Shown in pieces: positions 54,966 through 64,000 of a DNA stretch of 64,000 nucleotides. The notes under the pieces are model-generated. The model ran no database searches. It worked only from the letters and a program-made list of their open reading frames with translations, and was not told the DNA's origin. The stretch is from contig CAJHNH020002557.1 in the NCBI GenBank assembly GCA_905116865.2, forward strand, positions 232,501-296,500, in the 5' to 3' direction. How positions within the stretch are numbered: position 1 is the stretch's first letter; each line of letters starts with the position of its first letter. The stretch comes from Candidula unifasciata (taxonomy: Eukaryota; Mollusca; Gastropoda; Stylommatophora; Geomitridae). The position numbers were made by a program, and so were the translations under genes.

Positions 54966-55370
54966 ACGGTCTTAGTCTGCTGCCCAGGTTGAGATTTGAG
55001 GGGGGTCATAGTTATCATTTTTCTCTGTAAGAAAACCTCTCTAAACGAAACAAACAATATAGATTGTACAGGCGAGACTTTCACACACACAAACATCCAC
55101 ATGAAAAAAAAAAACAAAGTGAGAAATTAAGTCGATATTGATATAACACTACTAGAACGTTGATCAGCACAATATTCTTAGAGGCAGACAAACCATTTAG
55201 ATCTAGATGTGAAAGATCTAGAATGACAACCCTGGAGGGGTTAGATTCATAGATCAGTTTCAGTAGAAAGTCCCGGCTCATCACCATCCCCGCATGTATT
55301 GATGCGCCTCGGTAACCTAAACCAGAAGGTTTACTGCCTTACAACAGCTCTCTTGTACATTTTCCTGCAG
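54966..55370. other. No recognisable gene
   Basis: Unique-looking, ending in a pyrimidine-rich acceptor-like sequence. Confidence 0.35.
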
Positions 55371-55406
55371 ATCTGCACAATGGCTGTACGAGAACTCTGC
55401 ATCTAA
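55371..55406 (+). CDS. Possible short terminal exon
   Basis: A good acceptor (CATTTTCCTGCAG, 55358-55370) is followed in phase 0 by ICTMAVRELCI and a stop, which would end the protein shortly after the 52199 exon. In another phase the segment stays open for about 65 codons with an NVS sequon. Which, if either, is used cannot be decided from sequence. Confidence 0.25.
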   Translation: MCTMAVRELCI

Positions 55407-55655
55407 TGTTTCCATGACAATGCTGTACGAAAACACAGCAGAAAGTTGCGGACGTCATCGTTTCCTAGCTCGCTTTAAATGGGGAAATCATGTTTTGATG
55501 ACATCACAATTTCTACTTACAGATGTGCACATTCGAAACGATATAACAACTGTTTGTGTAGTTTGTTGTGTGTTTATGTAAATAGTTAATAAAGTATCAT
55601 TTGTTTTTCTGGTGGGGGAAATCAATGTCTGCAAACATAGACTCTTGTTTGTACA

Positions 55656-55853
55656 GGCACTACTGTCCTGGTGATATGTGGTCTTCTTCTTCTTGTATGT
55701 TCGTTCTCCCTTGTTGTAATTATCAGACGAAAAGATCACGTGTCCTCTACGTCGTCTGCAGTGCGACGCATGTCCTTCGCTGCTCCATACAGCTTGGTTT
55801 CCATTGATATCTCCCTACTGCAAGCAGAAAGCATGTCTGTAACACATGTTTAG
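55656..55853 (+). CDS. Candidate terminal exon with a second membrane helix
   Basis: An acceptor CTTGTTTGTACAG (55643-55655) precedes an open segment ending with TAG at 55851-55853. It enters with two bases of a split codon, then TTVLVICGLLLLVCSFSLVV followed by IIRRKDHVSS and a 35-residue tail. This is a clear single membrane helix with a positive stop-transfer sequence (RRKD). Its phase does not match the phase 0 donors upstream, so a further exon would be needed between, or it belongs to another transcript. Function unknown. Confidence 0.42.
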   Translation, partial: GTTVLVICGLLLLVCSFSLVVIIRRKDHVSSTSSAVRRMSFAAPYSLVSIDISLLQAESMSVTHV

Positions 55854-55859
55854 TATTCT

Positions 55860-56145
55860 TTGGTGCCCGTCCAGGTGGGCAAAGTTATATATCCACAGTC
55901 TTGAATTTCTTGCACATACGGCTGTGCAATCAGCTCTACCCTGTCCGCAGTCTGAATATAATGATGTGTTTCTTTCATCTGTGGATTCCATTTTAGGAAT
56001 GATAGTTGTAGAACACCTTAGGACTGTGTCATGGATGGGGAGTATTCCAGTGTAGACGACACAACACGGCCAGGATTCTCTGCATTAGTCGATCGCAAGA
56101 AATTACGTTCACATGTTCATTCTGCAAGCGCAAATGAAACAGAAC
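55860..56145. other. No recognisable gene
   Basis: No supported exon. It may be 3' UTR of the gene above or intergenic. Confidence 0.35.
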
Positions 56146-56149
56146 TGTT

Positions 56150-56460
56150 CCAATTTAAATCGCTGCTTTTGTCTTAGTTTTATTTTCCTCCTAAAATGAC
56201 CCCTGCATGTGTCAGTTCTGGATGACTGCCAGTTTTCCTAACCCACATACGAAAACACATGAACACATTCTGCAGGCCTGCCTCCTATACTTTCAACTAT
56301 GAAGAGAAACCTGGCCTTAAGAGCTCGGCGTGCAGAGCAAGTTATGGGGGACCATGGAGGACCTGCAACTGACTTGCGAATTCATAGAAGCAACCCGCCT
56401 GACAGTCTGACCTGAGCATACAAAACTGAACGCAAAGAAGGACAATAAGTCCACATAAAA
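56150..56460 (+). pseudogene. RNase H-type LINE C-terminus (+)
   Basis: Reads KTHEHILQACLLYFQL, a decayed H-IL--CP-Y Cys/His tail, then LWGTMEDLQLTCEFIEATRL and a 3' UTR GAGCATACAAAACTGAACGC ending in AAAGAAGGAC. Same family, opposite strand, at 57600-57960. Confidence 0.75.
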
Positions 56461-56509
56461 GCGGATTTGTGTGTGTGTGTGGGGGGGGGGGGTGTCAAAA
56501 TGACCTTCT

Positions 56510-56770
56510 TCTTTTTCTTTTATCTTCTGTGAGCTCTCATTCAAAATTAGGGTTCATGGTTGTTCATCCATGACTGGACTTTGGTCTTGTTCCAGGGCAT
56601 GAGGGTTGAGTGCACTTTAGTTTTACAGATAAAGCTTATCTTGCGCAGATTGTTGGTTCCTTGGCTCTCAGGAAGATGCAGTCCAAGTTTGAAAAAAAAA
56701 ACAGTTCCTATCTACATAGTCCAGATTTCCAGTAGGGAACACATTTCTAGGACCACCATGAGAAGATGTC
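56510..56770 (-). mobile_element. SINE-E copy (minus)
   Basis: TTC-rich tail at 56506-56530, CTGTGAGCTCTC, GTTCATGGTTGTTCATCCAT, TTACAGATAAAGCTTATCTT, GATTGTTGGTTCCTTGGC. Confidence 0.78.
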
Positions 56771-56879
56771 GACAAGTTTGACCAGATTGAGTCCAGGCTG
56801 ATCCCTCCTACGATGAAACCAGGTAATGTCCTGGGAAGTAAAGTTGGTCGATGCTATGTTGAACTCTTTGTGCTGGTTC

Positions 56880-57145
56880 TGGGGCTCCTTCAAATGGGGG
56901 TGGGGGGGGGGGTACCCACTGCCCCTCAACAAACATGTCGTACGCGGCTAATCAGAAGTTATATTTTCAAGTCGGAGTGCATCTGCCTTACAGGTGAGAA
57001 AAAGTCTGCATAGAAATAAGCCTGATCTGTAAAACGGATGTGCAAGCTAAATTCAAGTTCTGGAACATAACCAAACTCCAAAGGTGAACGAACAACCAGA
57101 GTTTACAACCATTGAACGGACTGGGCTGTATGTTTAGCCCTCTAT
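56880..57145 (+). mobile_element. SINE-E copy (+)
   Basis: G run, ACATGTCGTACGCGGCTAAT, AAGTCGGAGTGCATCTGCCT, TCTGTAAAACGGATGTGCAA, TTCAAGTTCTGGAACATAAC. Confidence 0.82.
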
Positions 57146-57189
57146 TCACAATACCCCTGAAGCTGTTTAAAACTGGTCCTCTACTGACT

Positions 57190-57350
57190 AGATGCCCGAC
57201 AAACAAACAGTCTGCATAGAAATAGGCCAGATCTGTCAAACGGATGTGCACGCTGTGCTCAAGTTCTGGAACATAACCAAAGTCCACAGATAGGCGAACA
57301 GCCAGGACTTTACGCCTGCGTTTACAGCCGGTGAACGTTGAGAAGAGGAA
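57190..57350 (+). mobile_element. SINE-E copy (+), 5' truncated
   Basis: CAGTCTGCATAGAAATAGGC, AAACGGATGTGCACGCTG, AAGTTCTGGAACATAACC, TACAGCCGGTGAACG, ending GAGAAGAGG. Confidence 0.8.
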
Positions 57351-57394
57351 TATATGTTGGACACATCATCCAATAAGTGCCAGTTGGGTTAGAA

Positions 57395-57600
57395 AATTTC
57401 GGTCGAGCCTTAAATGCCTTATAAAAATGACCTTGGCTTATAGGTCGACCAAGCCTTAAATGGTTACCTGGTGAAGTCTTTAGAGGCAAGGGCGACCGGT
57501 GTGATGTTAACCATATCACCCAGCGAATGCCAGTTTGGTCTATAAAATAAAGGTCCACCCATGTACGTATGAAGGCGGGGAAAAGGGTCCTTCGCTGACA
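57395..57600 (+). mobile_element. SINE-B copy 3 (+), 5' truncated
   Basis: AAAATGACCTTGGCTTATAG, GTCGACCAAGCCTTAAATGG, GATGTTAACCATATCACCCA, tail GGAAAAGGGTCCTTCGCTG. The tRNA head is missing. Confidence 0.85.
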
Positions 57601-57960
57601 GTATTTGTCCAGTGGCGTTTTTCTTCTTCTTTGCGTTCGGTTTCGTATGCTCGGGTCAGACCATCAGGTGGGTTGCCTCTATGAACTCGCATGTCAGCTG
57701 CAGGTCCTGCATGGTTCCCTGTATCTTTCTCTGCACACTTTGCTCTTGAGGTCAAGTTTGCTTTATAAGTTGTGGATAGGGTGGGCAGGTCTGCAGAATG
57801 TGCTCAGGTGTTTGTGGTCCCGACAAGCCCACTGCGGGGATCGTACAGTCTTTATTTTATACATGTGGTAGGCGAGCCTGCAGAGTCCTGTTCTTTAGTG
57901 GCATCCAGTCTGACACATCACTGTCTCCATTCCAGCGAAACGTTAATCATTGTTGGCATC
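57600..57960 (-). pseudogene. RNase H-type LINE C-terminus (minus)
   Basis: The minus strand reads HILQTCPPYPQLIK and MQDLQLTCEFIEATHLMV, then GAGCATACGAAACCGAACGC and AAAGAAGAAGAAAA. The inverted sister of 56150-56460. Confidence 0.75.
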
Positions 57961-58039
57961 TTTATCCTAACTTTATGCTATCAGTGCCAAACATTTACAA
58001 CGAAAAGAGCACAGAAAAATAACTACCTCTAAAATGGTC

Positions 58040-58235
58040 AGTCTTTCCCTCGAAGTCGGCTTACATATGCCGGAGAGGCGGGGAACAAGAACTGCAAACA
58101 AATAACCCAGTAAAACGGATGTACACGCAAAACTCAGGTCAAGGTAAAAGCCAAAAGTCCAATTGGACGAACAACTGCGATTTACCGCCGGAATTCACAG
58201 CCGGTGAACAAGAAGAAGAAGAAGAAAATGGTCAG
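58040..58235 (+). mobile_element. SINE-E copy (+) with (GAA)n tail
   Basis: AAGTCGGCTTACATATGCCG, GTAAAACGGATGTACACGCA, CGAACAACTGCGATTTACCG, ACAGCCGGTGAACAAGAAGA ending GAAGAAGAAAA. Confidence 0.85.
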
Positions 58236-58317
58236 TCTGTGGAAGTGCCGCAACCTTGCCGCTGAGGCGACATCTTCAGCCCAACATACCCCACCTCACA
58301 CGATAGTGCAAGATCGG

Positions 58318-58560
58318 TAAGTAAAAGGACCCTTTTCACGCCTTTAGTCGTATTGGGCATATAGGGCTAGACGCACATATAGTGACTGATATGGTCAAAT
58401 CCCGCCGGTCGCATTTACTTCCAAGTATTTTACCTGGTACCCATTAAAGTCGACCTGGGAGCCAAGGTCATTTTCAAAATGGAAATGGAGTCCGGCTTCG
58501 TCAGGACTTGAACACACGACCGTTCAATCCACAGGCGAGAGAAGGGAGTAATTGGCCACT
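58318..58560 (-). mobile_element. SINE-B copy 4 (minus)
   Basis: AAAAGGACCCTTTTCACGCC, GTCGCATTTACTTCCAAG, AAAGTCGACCTGGGAGCCAA, then a tRNA-like head whose B box complement (GGACTTGAACAC) is degenerate. Confidence 0.85.
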
Positions 58561-58870
58561 CTAACCGCTTATCTGAATATTGCTTACAAACAATTATTTT
58601 TAAACTTGACCGTTTCAAATATATTATTATATTGATTTACCATTTATCTAGAAAATTATTATTATAGTCTTAGACTAGAATTGGGCCCAATTCTTCATTG
58701 TTACAATGTGTATTGTAATTTGTCGTAGTTTTAGTTATAAATTAGGTGTGGCAACACATTATTCTCATTAAAGAAATCAATAAGAAACTAAAATCCTAGA
58801 GACAGATTCTCAGAAAAACATTGACCAAGAAGTTTTAAAAAAAAAAATACTGACATTCTATTAGATCTGA
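58561..58870. other. AT-rich, no recognisable gene
   Basis: TTATTA-rich sequence; no supported feature. Confidence 0.4.
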
Positions 58871-58874
58871 ACAT

Positions 58875-59155
58875 GAAGGAAAATTGACTGGTAAACAGCA
58901 TCTTGTCTCAGAAACTGAAACATTGTGGCCATACCAAGAACCCCGGCAGACTGGAAAGAATGCTAGAAGGCATGGTCCCGGGAAAGAGAGGCAGGGGCCG
59001 ACCAGTTCGAAGATGGACACAGGATGTAAGCGACACTCTGGGTAGGAAAGTGTGCCAGGCAACGCTGGCAAGAGACCGATCTTTTTATGACAGACCCTGA
59101 TGAGAACGACCTTCTGCCAAGGACCTGCTACATGATGATGATGATAAACACATTT
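58875..59155 (+). pseudogene. RTE-like LINE (L1) C-terminus, second copy
   Basis: Reads QKLKHCGHTKNPGRLERMLE, GMVPGKRGRGRPVRRWTQDV and ATLARDRSFYDRP before a stop, then a short 3' UTR ending in (ATG)n at 59132-59145. Matches 5279-5815 in order. 5' truncated. Confidence 0.87.
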
Positions 59156-59289
59156 TATTTCTTTATCATCACCGCCATGCAATTACAGTTTGTTTCCTCC
59201 TGGATCACAATCCACGGAATTAGCACCCCAAGGATGAGAATTCTACACGTACCGTTATATTGGGACCCTGAAGTGAGCTAGCATCAGGA

Positions 59290-59799
59290 CCAAATACTGT
59301 GGTTCTTAATAGGGTGAACCTGCCTAGCATCAACACGATACTGAAGAAGTGTCAACTGACTGGTCACCTAACACCCATGCCAGACTATCACCTCCTAAAT
59401 AGAGTATTTTATGGCGAGTTCCAGCAAGGGAAGAGATCACAGGGAGGACAGAAAAAGCGCTATAAGGACACTCTGAAGACTGCTCAATTCTTCTGGCATC
59501 AACACAGCGACGTGGGAGGAAGCTGCACAAGACCGTTCTGGAAGACGTACGTCCCTCAGACATCGTGCATCGGCCTACCAGGCAGCGGAGTTGTACAGGC
59601 AGAGGAACGGAGGCAGACTAGAAAGAATCGTATTGCTAATCCCACACTTACTGTGGCTTCCATATGTTGTCCGCACTGCTCAAGAACTTTCCAGGCTCAT
59701 ATTGGACTAATCAGCCACCTTCGTACTCATAATCAAGAGAAAAAGTTCTTAAGAAACAACAAACAGTTTATGTTAGCTTTACAAAATCGATCACAATAA
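59290..59799 (+). pseudogene. LINE (L6) C-terminus with C2H2 zinc finger
   Basis: A + frame of about 166 codons: INTILKKCQLTGHLTPMPDY, FYGEFQQGKRSQGGQKKRYK, a frameshifted middle part, then EERRQTRKNRIANP and the finger CPHCSRTFQAHIGLISHLRT-H (C-x2-C-x12-H-x4-H). This is the C-terminal end of a widespread invertebrate LINE ORF2 with a terminal C2H2 finger. It stops at 59797-59799; RT is absent. Confidence 0.85.
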
Positions 59800-59824
59800 A
59801 CAAACAAAGAACGTTGCGGCGATT

Positions 59825-60152
59825 AGCGATCAGCACATAAAGGACAACACAGTACACAATCAGCACATAAAGGACAACACAGTACACAGCATCAGCACAT
59901 AAAGGACAACACAGTACACAATCAGCACATAAAGGACAACACAGTACACAATCAGCACATAAAGGACAACACAGTACACAATCAGCACATAAAGGACAAC
60001 ACAGTACACAGCATCAGCACATAAAGGACAACACAGTACACAATCAGCACATAACGGACAACACAGTACACAATCAGCACATAACGGACAACACAGTACA
60101 CATCATCAGCACATAACGGACAACACAGTACACATCATCAGCACATAAAGGA
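59825..60152. repeat. 30-bp array directly 3' of LINE L6, about 11 copies
   Basis: ATCAGCACATAAAGGACAAC plus ACAGTACACA with a 3-bp insertion (GC/TC + A) in some units and a later ATAACGG variant. Confidence 0.95.
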
Positions 60153-60208
60153 CAATCAAGAAGAAGAAGAGGAACTACTTTGGATAAAACTTGTCTTCAT
60201 CACACGTG

Positions 60209-60298
60209 ATGGACGAACAGCACCACCTGGACCAGGCAGCGATAGACCGCCGTTACACTCGGAGAGTTGGTTACAAGGGGCTGGTGTTGTCGGTACAG
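60209..60298 (+). CDS. Candidate exon (30 codons), unidentified
   Basis: ATG at 60209 opens MDEQHHLDQAAIDRRYTRRV then GYKGLVLSVQ, ending at GTACAG|GTACCT, phase 0. It could be a first coding exon or, using GAACAG at 60215-60220 as acceptor, an internal exon. The codon usage looks coding and the sequence belongs to no repeat here. No family recognised. Confidence 0.42.
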
Positions 60299-60299
60299 G

Positions 60300-61000
60300 T
60301 ACCTTATGTTGAATTCTTTGGAGGCTGAACAGGGAAAATGGAATTTACTTTGTCGGTCTGCCGTCCATGTTGACATTTTTTTTTAAACCTGAGGATGGTA
60401 AACCTTTAGATCGCAACCCGCATGGGATAATTCGATCGATCGATCTCTTCATTGTTTGTTTTGCTTGGATGCTTTGCTGGGAGGGGAGGGGGGATCGTCA
60501 CTTTCAGCCAGCATCCCCGAAAGGGGAGGGGGGCTTTAGGTTATAATTATGACTAGGTTAAGTGCGCCATATAAAATGGCTTAGCATTGCTCGCCAAAAA
60601 GAGCCATGAAAAGGACTCCTGCAGCGTTGATGCGATCAAAGGAGACAAACCCGAATACTGTCCCGACCGTCGTCTACCGGCGAGCCAATCGGCCAGTGTT
60701 TTGTATGGAAAATCCATTTTGCTTTAATAGTCAAAGGAGGTAACTGAAGAAAACAATTTTGTATAGTACAGACACGGTTCTTTCCCTTATTATGTTACCA
60801 TAAGGTTATGCTAAATTTTCACAATCGACGTCACTGCATATTGGGCGTTTCCATGAGTGCTCAGTCCTCAAATGCAGCAGCCACTTCAAGGTACTTCTAC
60901 TAATTGTTCCCATGAGAAGTTGGTTGTAATGTCTCCTATCTCGGCCTCGAAGGCGACACAGACGTGCTTCACCGCGCTTTACAAAGTTGTTATTTTTGTG
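60300..61000. other. No recognisable feature
   Basis: Contains G-rich runs near 60480-60530. No supported exon; intronic if the 60209 exon is real. Confidence 0.35.
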
Positions 61001-61002
61001 TA

Positions 61003-61035
61003 GTTCGACGAAGGCTGCCCGGCCGAAACGTTACG
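61003..61035 (+). ncRNA. Degenerate hammerhead-like motif
   Basis: TCGACGA-AGGC-TGCCCG-GCC-GAAACGTT: the GAAAC block and stem II pairing are intact, while the first core block is CGACGA rather than CTGANGA. Compare 21391-21425. Confidence 0.35.
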
Positions 61036-61039
61036 TTAT

Positions 61040-61745
61040 TTGTGTTGTTTTGTGCACGCTTTTTTGCTTCCTTATTTTGTTGAGCTTTTTAGTGAAATTT
61101 CTCTGGAATTCCTTGTATTAGCTTGACTGCAGTCACCCCCATATTTTCACCATTGTTGGATCAACTTTACACCAGTGTGGGATGCAGTGTTTGGTTATTT
61201 TCAAGCCCCTCCTCGGCTGTAGTCGATGACCCTAACATAACCTAACGGTTGACAGGGCTTTCTAGGACTTGTGTCCAGGTTATTCTTTTCCGACTGATGG
61301 CACTTTGTGTCACTGGGTGTTTATCGCTCGTGGTGCGGTCCTGGTGAAGTTAAATGTCACTCACTCACGAAGTGAGGCCTTCTGCGTTCGCTCTTAAAAG
61401 GGCGGTTGGCACTTTGTGCTGTGGTTTACGGCTACCCTGCGATATATGTGAGTTTTAGTCTAACATATCTGATTTTTTTTAACCTTTACCCAGTCACCCT
61501 TACGACATGCTTATTGAGGAGTGAGTCGATCTATCCAGGTTTCTAACCCTACATGGGATCCCACAGCTACCTGACGACTATTTTTATGTTTGCTGTGACA
61601 GGATGCGTTGGCCAAAACGTGCAGTTATCACATCCTTTCTGTAACCGCATCAACTGCTCTTTAAAAGTGGAACGGCAAACGCAGAAAAAGAGGGGGCAGG
61701 GATGATGCCGTTCCTGGTTTTAGCTGAAGTCAGGGTTGAGTTAGG
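61040..61745. other. No gene; repeat F fragment at 61300-61345 (minus)
   Basis: ATGGCACTTTGTGTCACTGG plus GTGTTTATCGCTCG is the complement of the repeat F core. No other support. Confidence 0.4.
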
Positions 61746-61990
61746 TTGATACAAGAACCGACGTTACAGCACTCGGGACATTCCCATAAGCGTCCCATCC
61801 CCATCTTCAGCAGCTAGTGCAAACTTCCGGTACCAATGTTGCTAGTCTGGCCTTTCCTCTGAGCGTCGAGTGTCTTGCCACATCCCCTCGTCATTCTTCG
61901 CTGCATCGCTCTTACCAGTCTGTGATGCAGATTTGCTGTGCCGATCTGTACACGTGTCCCTATAAGACCCTAACCCTGTCTGCTTTATCA
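61745..61990. repeat. Repeat G copy 3
   Basis: CACTCGGGACATTCCCATAA, CATCTTCAGCAGCTAG, TTTCCTCTGAGCGTCGAGTG align with copies at 44.9 and 50.9 kb. Confidence 0.72.
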
Positions 61991-62435
61991 TACATCAGTA
62001 TTCCGCCAAATTGTGCACAGCTAGCCAGTCTGTCCACCTGTTCACTTCCCAGCACACAGGCATCCCTGGAGAAAAGATCCAGACAATGTTCTTCCCCCCG
62101 TGACCTCCGAAGCGAAGCCGGCCACTCTGCAGGAGCCAAACCTGTCGTGATCTTCCTCGGCATTCGGCTTTCTGAGTCACGAGTTGCAGTCACGCTGTGT
62201 GTAACATTCTCGAGCCAGATTAAAGCTGTAGAGACCATCTCCACCCTCAAGTTGCGAGAGATGGAGGAGGCCAAGAGTCATGTAGGGGTTATTTCTGGCT
62301 TCTTTCTGTCTTTCCAGACGATAGTGTTATGTTCTGCCATGATGAGGCACGGGACTCACAGCCCATGGCGATAGCGAGTGAGAGAGAAAGAGAGGGGAGT
62401 GAGATAAAATAAACGAGAAATATAGGAACAGAATG
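61991..62435. other. No recognisable feature
   Basis: Open in several frames (to about 62374 on +) but no splice signals or family motifs were found. Confidence 0.3.
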
Positions 62436-62436
62436 A

Positions 62437-63290
62437 ATCAATTAATCAGGTGCCATCTTCACAAAGAAGGTTGGCTGCATTGATCTTCATCACGCTTTAT
62501 TTCTTGTCTTGGTTGTACATTCCCTCAGACTGCTATTAGTTCATCTTTTGATGTTGTCCTCCCACTTGTATCTTTGTCTACCTCTTTTTGCTTTCTTGCC
62601 CTCTACCCCACCCCAACCCTGTATGGTTTTTAAAAGAGTTCCTTATTTTAATGTGGCTAAATATTGCAATGGGTTTATTTTTAATGACTCATATGGTGGG
62701 GGGGGGGGTGTTAGAGATTCTGGAAGACATTCAAAACTGGGGGGGGGGGGGCAGGTGGACCTTTAATTATGTTGCAACTGGTACTGTAGGAATGTCGACT
62801 TTTCGTTGGCTGGTAAAGAAGGCGACCAAGCATGTGTGGGAATGTCCCAAGACATGTCAATTCTTGATTCATTCATTCATTTTTTTTTTTTTATTTCTGT
62901 CAGCAATTCTTTTGTCACTCGCAGTCTTCCCAGAACCTCAGTATGTGATTGTTTTTGTTTCCGTGAGATAGCGACATGTTCTTCTGTATATCACCTCTCC
63001 AGAGACTACGTTCAATTTTCTAATTGCTTGTTCATTGTCCAGGTTTCTGCACCGGACAGCAGAGTTGAGTATTCATAACATTTGAGAATTCTCATTTTGC
63101 TTGTTCGTTTATCTGTCAAATAATTTGTGCATCTAATTGAAGATGGTTTCAAACCTTTCATTTTTTTTTTTTTTTTTTTAGCACTTCTGGCATTGCATTC
63201 TGTGTCACCGTGTGTCCAAAGCAGGAAATATACTTGTTCTAATATCTCTCTTTTTACTGTGATGTTGACTGTTGGTCGCTCCTTAAGCAC
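62437..63290 (-). pseudogene. RTE-like LINE (L2), second copy, with insertions
   Basis: Shares the 3' end ATCAATTAAT-AGGTGCCATCTT and the stretch TTGATGTTGTCCTCCCACTT with 10915-11914. Minus-strand TSKMRILKCYEYSTLLSGAE then TWTMNKQLE matches that copy. Interrupted near 62690-62870 by G-rich foreign DNA and by a poly-T run at 63160-63179. Confidence 0.8.
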
Positions 63291-63339
63291 ACAATATAGA
63301 TATATAGAGAGAGACAAGACACAGGAAGTATAGCAGATA

Positions 63340-63460
63340 ACATAGAGACAAAGCACAGAGAAAGAGAGAATAACAACAGATCACGTAGAGACAAAGCACA
63401 GAGACAGAGAGAATAACAGATAACATAGAGACAAGTCAGTGAGAATAGAAGATAACGGAC
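63340..63460. repeat. Decayed repeat of about 50-60 bp
   Basis: AGAGACAAAGCACAGAGA and GAATAACAGATAACATAGAG occur two to three times. Confidence 0.7.
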
Positions 63461-63540
63461 AAACATTGCATACGCAAAAGAGCTGATTAAGAGTAGACCA
63501 TAAGACAGACAAAAAGTCTGTGGGGAGATAACTTATAGGC

Positions 63541-64000
63541 AGATTTGTTGGTGGGGAGTCAACTTACAGGCATACTTGTTGGTGGGGAGTCAACTTACAG
63601 GCATACTTGTTGGTGGGGAGTCAACTTACAGGCATACTTGTTGGTGGGGAGTCAACTTAAAGGCATACTTGTTGGTGGGGAGTCAACTTACAGGCATACT
63701 TGTTGGTGGGGAGTCAACTTACAGGCATACTTGTTGGTGGGGAGTCAACTTACAGGCATACTTGTTGGTGGGGAGTCACCTTACAGGCATACTTGTTGGT
63801 GGGGAGATAACTTACAGGCATACTTGCTGGTGGGAAGATTACTAACAGGCATACTTGTTGGTGGGGAGATAACTTACAGGCAGACTGGTTGGTGGGAAGA
63901 TAACTTATAGGCAGACTGGTTGGTGGGAAGATAACTTATAGGCAGACTTGGTGGGGAGATAACATACAGGCAGACTTGGTGGTGGGAAGATAACTTATAG
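63541..64000. repeat. 31-bp array running off the window end
   Basis: GTTGGTGGGGAGTCAACTTA plus CAGGCATACTT, about 15 units. From about 63795 the units change to AGATAACTTATAGGCAGACT, a second subfamily. Confidence 0.95.

Noticed and set aside
61817..62374. 185-codon + strand open frame
   Set aside because: Its first third is repeat G, and no domain, splice signal or codon bias supports the rest.

Overview
This is a repeat-dominated window from an animal nuclear genome. The best-supported host gene is the homeodomain exon of an NK2.2-type (vnd/Nkx2-2) homeobox gene at 1310-2283. There are also four to seven candidate exons of an unidentified membrane-protein gene between about 48.6 and 60.3 kb, all on the + strand. 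The NK2.2 gene, intron/exon structure, tRNA-derived SINEs, RTE-like and RNase H-bearing LINEs, mariner and hAT relics and huge minisatellites fit an invertebrate. The style of the SINE and LINE families suggests a lophotrochozoan, probably a mollusc (gastropod-like), but this is inference and nothing here proves it.

Layout. 0-3.3 kb: LINE stub with a 43-bp array, intron, NK2.2 exon, 60-bp array split by an antisense SINE, mariner relic. 3.6-8.4 kb: GGTT-rich array, RTE-like LINE 3' part, very long TTC/GAA microsatellites. 8.4-23.3 kb: a graveyard of LINE 3' ends, SINEs and hAT MITEs, plus a 57-bp array inside a Penelope-like GIY-YIG fragment and a ~2.1-kb 43-bp array inside a LINE ORF. 23.9-30.9 kb: a 25-bp satellite hosting a SINE and an almost complete 4.9-kb LINE with a 12-bp target duplication, itself hosting a 725-bp TTAA-flanked MITE. 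31-43.5 kb: LINE fragments, hAT MITEs, degenerate AT-rich repeats, a 15-bp array, dinucleotide and trinucleotide tracts. 43.8-46 kb: 57-bp and 37-bp arrays. 47-48.9 kb: pyrimidine/purine microsatellites. 48.6-55.9 kb: candidate membrane-protein exons whose introns hold minisatellites built from 5' splice-site-like units. 56-60.2 kb: LINE and SINE fragments. 60.2-64 kb: one more candidate exon, a hammerhead-like relic, a LINE fragment and a 31-bp array running off the end.

The recurring theme is that tandem arrays start from, or lie within, pieces of retroelements (1-742, 12.6-13.5 kb, 15.4-17.5 kb, 43.1-43.25 kb, 59.8-60.15 kb) or splice junctions (52.39 kb, possibly 53.35 kb). All retroelement ORFs seen are broken. 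The host genes visible here do not form an operon or pathway. Repeat families are given working letters (SINE-A to SINE-E, repeat F, repeat G, LINE L1 to L6) because no database name can be assigned from sequence alone.
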